Source of the DNA: Topomyia yanbarensis
Lineage: Eukaryota > Arthropoda > Insecta > Diptera > Culicidae
Direction: 5' to 3'
DNA: 64,000 bases
NCBI RefSeq assembly: GCF_030247195.1
Contig: NC_080672.1
Coordinates: 392,539,037-392,603,036 of the forward strand
Of this stretch, positions 57,040-64,000 are shown piece by piece; position 1 is the stretch's first letter, and the number at the start of each line of letters is the position of its first letter. The translations under genes were made by a program, and so were the position numbers. The notes under the pieces are model-generated. The model made no database searches. It saw nothing but the letters and a program-made list of their open reading frames with translations, and was not told the DNA's origin.

Positions 57040-59525
57040 CAATTGGCAATTCTTGGGCGTTGAACCACTGGGTTGGCTGTTCCCAGTGAGCGAAGTTTGG
57101 TGCTTTAAACTTGTATCAGTTCACCTTTGGCTCCTCCTCCTTACCTTACCGTTCAGGCTAGAGCCTTGTTGTCTCTTGCTGTATGCAGAAACCGTCTCCA
57201 CTCCACTCGATTCATTGCTGCTTGTTGCCAGCCTCGCAGTATTCGAAGGGTCCGCAGGTCGACCTCTATCTGGTCGATCCACCGTGCTCTCAAGAACCAT
57301 CTTCACCGGGTCGTCGTCTGACATTCTTACGACGTGTCCAGCCCACCGCAAACGTCCTATTTTTGCGGTATGCGCGATGGATGGTTCTTCCAGCAGCTGA
57401 TGCAACTCATGGTTCATTCGCCTGCGCCACGTTCCGTCTTCTACATGCACGCCACCATAGATGGTACGCAACACCTTTCGTGCGAAAATTCCAAGGCACG
57501 TTGGTCCTCCACGAGCATAGTGCAGATCTCGTGGCCGTAGAGAACCACCTGTCTAATCAGCGTCTTGTAGATAATCAACTTCGTGCGGCGACAAATTTTG
57601 TTCGACCGGAGCGTCCTCCGGAGTCAAAAGTAGGCACGATTTCCTGCCAAGATCTGTCTCTGAATTTCTCTGGTGGTATTATTGTCGACGATTACCAGTC
57701 AGTCCAAATACACGAATTCGTCGACCATCTCGATTTCGTCACCGTCAATCCGAACTCGGGATGGGAGGTTCACATTGTCGTCTCTAGAACCTCTTTCTGT
57801 CATGTATTTTGTCTTCGCAACGCTGATGGAAAGTCCAATCCTGCTGGCTTCAGCTTTCAGTCTGATGTACGTTTCCGACATCACCTCAAAGTTCCGTGCT
57901 ATTATGTCAATGTCGTCGGCGAAGCCAAGAAGCTGGACGGACTTCCTGAAGATCGTGCCACTCGTATCTATCTCCGCTCTCCTTATTACACCTTCTAACG
58001 CAACGTTGAACAGCAGGCACGATAGACCATCACCTTGCCGTAACCCTCTTCGAGATTCAAAGTGACTCGAGAGTGTCCCTGATACTCGAAAAACGCACAT
58101 CACCCGATTCATCGTTGTTTTGACTAATCGTGTTAGCTTATCCGGACAACCCTACTCGTGCATTATCAGCCATAGCTGATCTCGATCGATTGTGTCACGT
58201 TGTATTCGCGGCACTTCTGCAGAACCTGCCGAATCGCGAATATTTGGTCCGTGGTGGTGCAGGAACCCATGAATGCCGCTTGGTAGGACCCCACGAACCC
58301 CCTTGCAAATGGTAACAATCGGCAGCAAAGAATTTGGGGAGGACCTTGTGGGCGGCGTGAAGTAGTGTGATCGTGCGGTAGTTGCACCAATCCAACTTGT
58401 CACGCTTTTTGATGATTGTGCAAACGACACCCTCCATCCCCTCCTCAGAAAGAATCTCCTCCCCCCAAATTTTGGCGATTACCCAGTGCAGCGCTTTAGC
58501 CAGTGCTTCACCACCGTATTTTAATAACTCGCTGGGTAGTTGATCTACACCGGCAGCTTTGTTGTTTTTCAGCCGACCGATCTCCTCCTTGACTTTTTGG
58601 AGATCAGGGGCCGGCAGTCTATCGTCTTCTGCGCGTGCTCCAAGACCCGTTACCGCCTTCGTCCTCTGCAGCTTCACCGTAGAGGTGCTCGTCACCTCTC
58701 ACTCGTTCGTAAGAAGGTTGCCGTCTAAGTCCCTGCACATCTCGGCATGCGAACGTAGCCTTTGCGCGAACTGTTCAGCTCGAGGTTCTCGCTTCTCGTA
58801 AAACTTCCGTGTCATTTAAGCGGTACAGTTGTTCCATCGCTTCGCGATCTCGTTCCTTCTGTTGGCACTTCTTTCTCCGGAGGACCGAGGTTTGCCTGTT
58901 CCGTGCTTGTTTGTATCGTTCCACATTCTGTCTCGTTCCGTGCTGCAAAATCCTTGCCCGTGCTGCATTCTTCTCCTCTATTAAGGTTGGACAGCGAAAG
59001 GGTAAAATTCGCAAACGAAAAAAGCAGTTTTTTTCCACACCGTATGTCAGATCTTCATAAAAATCAATCAGCAGTACTGTGACAACATTCTACATACGCT
59101 GATTGATTTTTATGAAGATCTGACATACGGTGTGGAAAAAAAACTGCTTTTTTCGTTTACGAATTTTGCGCATTCTCTGTCCAACCTTAACTGCTTACAT
59201 TCGTCATCGAACCAGTCGTTTCCTCGATCCGGAATCGCTGTACCTAGTGCCGCTAGCAGTACTTCCTATGGCGGAACGGATCTCCCTCCAGCCATCTTGA
59301 GGAGTAGCGGCGCCCAGCTGTTCTTCCGTGGGCAGTGTTGCTTCCAGCTGCTGTGCGTAATCTTGGGCAACCCCGGCGTCCCGAAATTGCGCGATGTTGG
59401 GCCTTGGCGTCCGACCACGACGAGTGTTATACACCGTCGAGGGTTTTGAGCGCATGCATACTGCAACTAGGTAATGGTCCGAATCTATATGCGCACTGTG
59501 GTACACGCCACCGAAAAACTACCTA
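57040..59525 (-). pseudogene. 5'-truncated LINE retrotransposon ORF2, split by a MITE
   Basis: Minus-strand order from 59506 down: end of the endonuclease (HIDSDHYLVAVCMRSK, the 'SDHxxL' block), the linker RKRNDWFDDECKQ (to 59191), the MITE, then IEEKNAARARILQ and a Lys/Arg-rich linker (59000-58775); RT blocks DLQKVKEEIGRLKNNKAAGV and DQLPSELLKY (58600-58530), KKRDKLDWCNYRTITLL (about 58410), GLRQGDGLSCLLFN (58035), the catalytic GFADDIDII (57925-57900), then RMNHELHQLLEE and GRLRWAGHVVRMSDDD (57420-57320), WRRFLHTARDNK near 57180. Frameshifts occur at about 58300 and between 57700 and 57470. Clade not certain (RTE-like C-terminus). The plus-strand frame at 57183-57998 is its antisense shadow. 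Confidence 0.9.
58985..59186. mobile_element. TTAA hairpin MITE, GGTTNNAC family, copy 3 (inside LINE)
   Basis: TTAA at 58981-58984 and 59187-59190; ends GGTTGGACAGCGAAAGGG and GAGAATGCGCAA..CTGTCCAACC. Precise removal, leaving one TTAA, rejoins the LINE frame as CKQ-L-I-EEKN. This proves the boundaries and the target, and shows that the MITE moved after the LINE inserted. Confidence 0.95.
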
Positions 59526-59529
59526 AAAT

Positions 59530-60300
59530 TGAGCTTTTTTGACTCAATCTCGTGGTATCGTACAGGAAGGTAAAATTAGGTGAACCGTGTTGAAGGTAGT
59601 TTCCATTCGACTACGGCAAAAATCATAACTCAACCTTGAGTTTTATTTACTTAAATTTAAGTTGAATTTACCTAATTTTGAGTATACCCCAAACAACTCA
59701 AAAGTACCTTATTGCATGGAAGACTTCGATTGAGACGAATCTCTATTTTTGTTTTTGACAACACTAATCAGTGCGAAAACGACACACGACTCAAAAGTAC
59801 CTAAATTTAAGTTAAAAGAACTCATTCTGTAGGTTGTTTTATTTTGGCGTGTAGGTACGAACGTTGGTGATATCACCCACATTCTGCTCAGGCTTGATGG
59901 CTAATGAAATTTTGATTTCGTCCGCCATGGCTAGTAAACGGCGGGTGAACATCGTAATAGCGCAGCCCGCTTTTAGGACTTGTATTTTTTAGTCGACGGC
60001 TGACACTTAGCCGATTTCGCGATTTTTTCGGGACTTGTGTTTTTTTTAGACTTAGTTTTTTTTTAAATTGTGTTGTTTATATTTATTTTTTTTACGGTCC
60101 GGTTTGATCGCTGGCGAAATGAAAATCGGAATTAACGGTAATCTACTGAAGATGGACAGCAGTGAATTTCGGTATCGTTCTCGGGGGAGGGCTAGTGTAA
60201 GTGATTTACGGCTCGAAGCAAATCTCCGCAATCAAAAGTGATTTCAAAACGAAAAGTTGCTGTTGTGCAAAATAGTGATTTCGAGGATAGAAGACTAACT
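59530..60300 (+). other. Unassigned region, possible 5' flank of a plus-strand gene
   Basis: 59530-59830 carries AT-rich inverted phrases ('aactcaa..ttgagtt', 'acctaaatttaagtt') of a probable decayed repeat. From 59850 the DNA looks less repetitive. A short frame starts at 60119 (MKIGINGNLLKMDSSEF) and reaches a donor-like GTGTAAGTG at 60195-60203. Confidence 0.35.
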
Positions 60301-60307
60301 TTACAAA

Positions 60308-60374
60308 ATGGTAGCAGCGGATATTAATGTCGTCGTCAAATTCTTCTGTATGAATATACTTGTTTCTTTCAAAG
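60308..60374 (+). CDS. Candidate first coding exon (plus strand), very short
   Basis: TTTACAAAATGGTAGC is an excellent insect start context. It opens MVAADINVVVKFFCMNILVSFK and ends at TTTCAAAG|GTGAGCGAAG, a consensus donor (67 bases, phase 1). The peptide is hydrophobic and could be part of a signal sequence. Without a matching downstream exon in the window this remains a candidate. I do not recognise the protein. Confidence 0.35.
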
Positions 60375-60981
60375 GTGAGCGAAGTATTATATTGATAGTA
60401 GAGTAACTAGTAGAGCCAAGATTATTCAGATGTTGATTCGGCGAAGAAATTTAATTGTGGACTGCATGTTGAAAAAAAGCAGTCAGTAACTACTTGCTAG
60501 TTCACGGAGTGCTGCAAACTAAATTGTATTCACTGATTATTGCATTCGATTGTCATTTGCTTTGCTCTCAAATATTCACCTTGGGGATTTGTGATCTAGT
60601 ACTCGGAGGGGGGACTGTTCCACCGTGGTACTTCGTATATTAGCAAGCGATTTTTTTTTCGCTGGCCGCTGTGGTAAGAAAGTCCTTAGTTGTTCCGCCA
60701 ATCCTCGCTGGAGGTGCTGCACTATGTATTGTGAAAATTTCTCGTTTCACGCCTTTTTTGTCCGGTGAGTAATATTGCATAGAAAGTGCTAGGTTTGTTC
60801 GGTAATTGTCTAGTTTAGAGACTTTAGTGAAAGAGGTCCAATTTTAATGAGGTTTTATGCCAACAGAATGTATTTCAATCTAAATAAACCGAATCCGAGA
60901 GCGGAAATGTGACATTTTCAACCATAGTTAAAACTGAAAAAAATAAGTTGTGCTTATTAACAGTCTTAACAATAACAGTTC
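60375..60981. other. No gene seen; further donor-like site
   Basis: CTATGTATTGTGAAAATTTC (60723) followed by TTGTCCG|GTGAGTAAT (60756) is another start-plus-donor arrangement. Otherwise unremarkable. Confidence 0.4.
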
Positions 60982-60986
60982 TTTAA

Positions 60987-61384
60987 CAAGTGAGCTTACA
61001 CAGCGGAGCGAGTGTGATGCGGCCTGGCCGCATATCCGTGGCATATCCGAAGCGGCGCAAAGCCGCTGAGGGTCCGGCGGACAACCTGTGATGGCGTAAC
61101 CGCATTAGTCAGTCTTCGGTTGTCTAATGTGGCTACCCCACATCGTTTTCTGGTGTATTATCCGACTTCGCTGCCGCTCAGTCGGCTTTAAACCAGCTAT
61201 AGCCCCAATGCTTGAGTAATCCGGGGTCAAACGAGAGGATCACAGGTTTGCTTGCAAATTCCAGCAACGGGTTAATCAATTCTTCGTCCGTCGGATTCTC
61301 AGCGGCTTTGCGCCTCTTCGGATCCTTCGCCTCGGGTATGCGGCCACGCCACATCACACTAGCTCCGTTTTATAAGCTCACTTG
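60987..61384. mobile_element. TTTAA-flanked GC-rich MITE (398 bp)
   Basis: Ends CAAGTGAGCTTACACAGCGG and TTTTATAAGCTCACTTG are inverted; TTTAA (or TTAA) repeats at 60982-60986 and 61385-61389. Inner arms 'gcggcctggccgcat' / 'atgcggccacgcc' and 'cgaagcggcgcaaagccgctgag' / 'ctcagcggctttgcgcctcttcg' also face each other. The GC-rich interior is unlike the surrounding AT-rich DNA. The 74-codon frame (61212-61436) spans its end and is not a gene. Confidence 0.82.
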
Positions 61385-61439
61385 TTTAAGCACTGTCATT
61401 GATATGAGTGTTATTAATCACAACGTATTATTATGAAGT

Positions 61440-62306
61440 AGACTTCCTTAAATTCCTCACTAATTCTGCTCAAATGGGCACATAGATTCAAACAAAACAA
61501 AAAATAAAACTCGACAAAAAAATTTAAGAATCTTAAAATTTGTGAATTTTAAAATTAATAAATTTAAAAATTTGGAAATAATAAGATTCATAAACTTAAA
61601 AATATGAGCATCTAAAAATTTAACGATTCAAAAGTTTTGAGATTGGAAAATTTATTAATTTGAAAACCTAAAAGTTAAGAGATGCGAAAATTTGAGAATT
61701 TGAAAAATTTATAGATTTAGAAATTTAAAAACTTAGGAATTCAAAAATTTGGGAATTCAAAAATTTAAAAAATTGGAATGTAAAAATTTAACCACTCAAA
61801 ACTTTTGAAATTCAAATATTTAAAAATTTATAAGCTTAGAAATTAAAAATTTTAATTCTTTGAAATTTTAGAATTTGAAGGTTTAAAATTTCAAAAACAA
61901 AGATTAAAAAGTTAAGAAAAATCAAAATTAAAAAGAATTTGAGGATCAAAACATGAAAAATACATGAATTTAAAAATTTTCCCTCTCAAAAACATTTAAA
62001 AGCGCGAATTTCAAAAATATAAAAATTTTAAATTTTGAAAATTTAAGGACATTTTCAAATTTAAAAGTTCAAGAATCTATAAATTTAAATATTAGAAAAT
62101 TTAAAAATTGAGAAACCCTAAAATTTAAAAACTTCAAAAATTTAAATTAAATTAATTAAATTTAAAAATTTTGTAATATTTCAAAATTTAAAAATTCATT
62201 GAGTTGAAAATTTAAAGGTCTAAGAATTTAAAAATTTAAATATTAAATAATTTAAAAACAAAAATTTAAGAAATTTGGAAATCAATTTCTTTTAAATTTA
62301 AAGACA
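61440..62306. repeat. AATTTAAA low-complexity tract, part 1
   Basis: Hundreds of bases of AAATTTAAAAATTT-like words with a loose 8-12 bp rhythm. It is a degenerate simple repeat without frames. Confidence 0.85.
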
Positions 62307-62308
62307 TA

Positions 62309-63213
62309 GGGGGAACTGGGCCAATTCGGACCTAGTAAGGGTTTATGAGCTATAGAACTGGGACGTGTCAACCGATTCACAAATAAATATTTTTTTTCCT
62401 GAAAGCCTGATCAATTGTGCACATTTTTTCTAAGGCCACTTTTTCCGATCTTTTACCGTATTGTGTATGAACGGTTATGCGCAAAAGTACATGAAAGGTC
62501 CGAATTACCCCAACCCTGTTCCAATTGAGACCACTCCTTTCTTATCATTGTTTTGCAATAGAAATGAAATCCTATTTCGGTCTAAGTTATTCCTATTTGA
62601 TTTTCACTAAATTTCGAATTGTAAAAAGAAATGTTCTCTTTGATATATAAAACTTTGTAATGAATATACAATAAAAAGTAAGCGCTGGGCCAAATTACCT
62701 AAAAATAGGTATAACGTCAAAATCTGTCAATCGATTTGAGAAAACTTATGTTTTCTTAAAAGCTCGACCGACTGCGCACACTTTCCTCTCAATGGGTTTT
62801 ACGCGATCGCGCATCGTATATTCGGCAAAAGGTCCGAATTGGACCAACCCATATTCTATTAGTCACATACCGATTAAACGAAAACAGTTGATAGTCTCGC
62901 CCAAAACAAGATATTAAATAAAAGATATTATCCGGCAGATCCAAAATCACGATAATGCATTTGACTTAATTTATTATTGTTGCCAACAAAAATCTTGTTT
63001 TTTGGCTTACACATTTTTCAAAAAAAGTGCTCTAAAACAACATTTGCCCCTAGCACACGCACACGAAAACTGAGATCCGCAAAATTTCGTGACATAAAAC
63101 AGAGCTACATGACAGCCACGAAAATGATATATACGCTTTTCATAATATTACCATAGCTGAGAAACAGCTGGGGGTCCGAATTGGCCAGCAGTCCGAATTG
63201 GGCCACTGCCCCC
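62309..63213. mobile_element. TA-flanked TIR element, GGGGGAACTGG ends (905 bp)
   Basis: Ends GGGGGAACTGGGCCAATTCG and GAATTGGGCCACTGCCCCC. TA at 62307-62308 and 63214-63215. The inner halves are two diverged inverted arms ('ccgaattaccccaaccctgttccaattgagacc', 'gaattggaccaaccc'). No transposase frame. TA duplication suggests Tc1/mariner-type mobilisation. It landed inside the AATTTAAA tract. Confidence 0.85.
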
Positions 63214-63215
63214 TA

Positions 63216-63722
63216 AATATTTAAAAAAAATCAAATTAGGAATTTAAAAATTAAAAATTCATAAATTTCAATATTTAAAATTTCAATAATTTTAGAAACA
63301 AAAAATTCAAAAAAAATTAAATTTTTAAGCTTTAAAATATAAACATTTAAAAAAAATTAAGATTTAAAAGTTTAAAAGTTCAAAAAAAAAATGAAAATTT
63401 AAGCTTTTAAAAATTTGTGAGCATATAAAAAATTAAGAATTTAAAAATTTAAGAAAAAATTTAAAAATTCATAGATTTGAAAATATGAAAATGTAACGAA
63501 TTTTTGAATCCATCACTTAAATTTTTTTTGAGTATTTAAATTTTTAAAAGCTTTAAATTTTTTAATTGCAGAGTTTTTGAATTTTTGATATATTCAATTT
63601 CTGATATTTCGAGCTTTTTTTGATCCGTTGAATTTTGGAGATTTTCTATTTGTTTGCGTATTTTTGAATATTTGTATTTAGAGTTTTTGAATTTTAATGT
63701 AGAATACATTTAAGCTTTCAAT
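63216..63722. repeat. AATTTAAA low-complexity tract, part 2
   Basis: Continues part 1 after the inserted element, and after about 63500 turns into its complement-like TTTTTGAATTTT words. Confidence 0.8.
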
Positions 63723-64000
63723 ATAGGGGTCCCGTTTCAAAATATCGGCTGCGGCGCCGCGTCAGATTTTGAACGTTAATAACTTTTATCATACTTAACA
63801 GAATGATTTGATTTTTAGGCCAATTTGTTGAAAATACGTTCCTCTATGCTGTATTAAAATTTGAAGTATGTATAACATGCATTAATAACAAAAAAATGTG
63901 TTTTGAAAAATCTTTCGAAAACGACTCGGAAAAGTGAAAATTTTCAGCCCATCCCGCACACAGCCGTCACTTTGGTAGACCAACCGAACAATAAAATAAT
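63723..64000. other. Right window edge, no gene seen
   Basis: A short GC-rich spot (CGGCTGCGGCGCCGCGTCAG, 63748-63767) in AT-rich DNA. It could be the start of another repeat cut by the window. Confidence 0.4.

Noticed and set aside
57183..57998. 271-codon plus-strand open frame
   Set aside because: It is the antisense of the LINE reverse transcriptase, whose minus-strand translation shows RT motifs.
60119..60140. Start of a GAPDH gene (MKIGING)
   Set aside because: Only six residues resemble GAPDH; the next residues do not follow the Rossmann GxGxxG motif.

Overview
This is a eukaryotic, AT-rich, repeat-dominated window. It is almost certainly from a mosquito, most likely a culicine such as Aedes. 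The evidence is decayed non-LTR retrotransposon pieces of several kinds (gag with CCHC knuckles, endonuclease, reverse transcriptase, RNase H), a tRNA-derived SINE with intact A and B boxes, many inverted-repeat elements with TTAA, TAA, 4-bp or TA target duplications, and only one convincing host coding exon in 64 kb.

Host genes. The best coding sequence is a minus-strand first coding exon (26298 to 25491): serine-rich, then a Gln-rich coiled-coil-like segment, a polyQ run and a long acidic run. It has a canonical donor and a good upstream acceptor that places the start codon in exon 2 or later. A possible 5'UTR exon of the same strand, with an insect-type initiator and a GTAAGT donor, lies at 53811-53451; if it belongs to the same gene, the 27 kb between them is one repeat-filled intron. 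A weaker plus-strand first-exon candidate is at 60308-60374. I found no other intact gene.

Layout. 1-12 kb: old and young copies of a GATCGCG-rich repeat, inverted-repeat elements and a long fold-back. 12-19 kb: a TTAA element, LINE endonuclease and RT relics, a SINE. 18.6-21.6 kb: a DNA element split by a second GATCGCG retroposon. 22-27.7 kb: a tiny 77-bp TTAA hairpin, the host exon, and a 141-178 bp tandem array. 28-31.9 kb: gag relic, 4-bp-TSD elements, GATCGCG fragments, a fold-back rich in ACGCGG. 32-38 kb: inverted-repeat elements and a quieter, partly single-copy-looking stretch. 38.7-44.9 kb: gag and RNase H relics with a TTAA element caught between its target sites. 44.9-49.8 kb: a further GATCGCG copy, an R1-like gag relic, a TAA element, a Kolobok-like transposase relic and a 1.1-kb TAAA-flanked element. 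50-64 kb: the possible promoter exon, three related TTAA hairpins (one splitting a LINE RT gene), a 2.5-kb LINE, and an AATTTAAA low-complexity tract interrupted by a TA-flanked element.

Most striking: two insertions of about 2 kb share a body of three degenerate tandem units of 410-456 bp, begin with poly(T) on the plus strand (poly(A) at the 3' end on the minus strand), and are each flanked by their own perfect target duplication (19 and 20 bp). They behave as retroposed copies of a satellite-like, apparently non-coding RNA, with different 5' heads. At least five other fragments of the family lie in the window. I do not recognise it as a named family.
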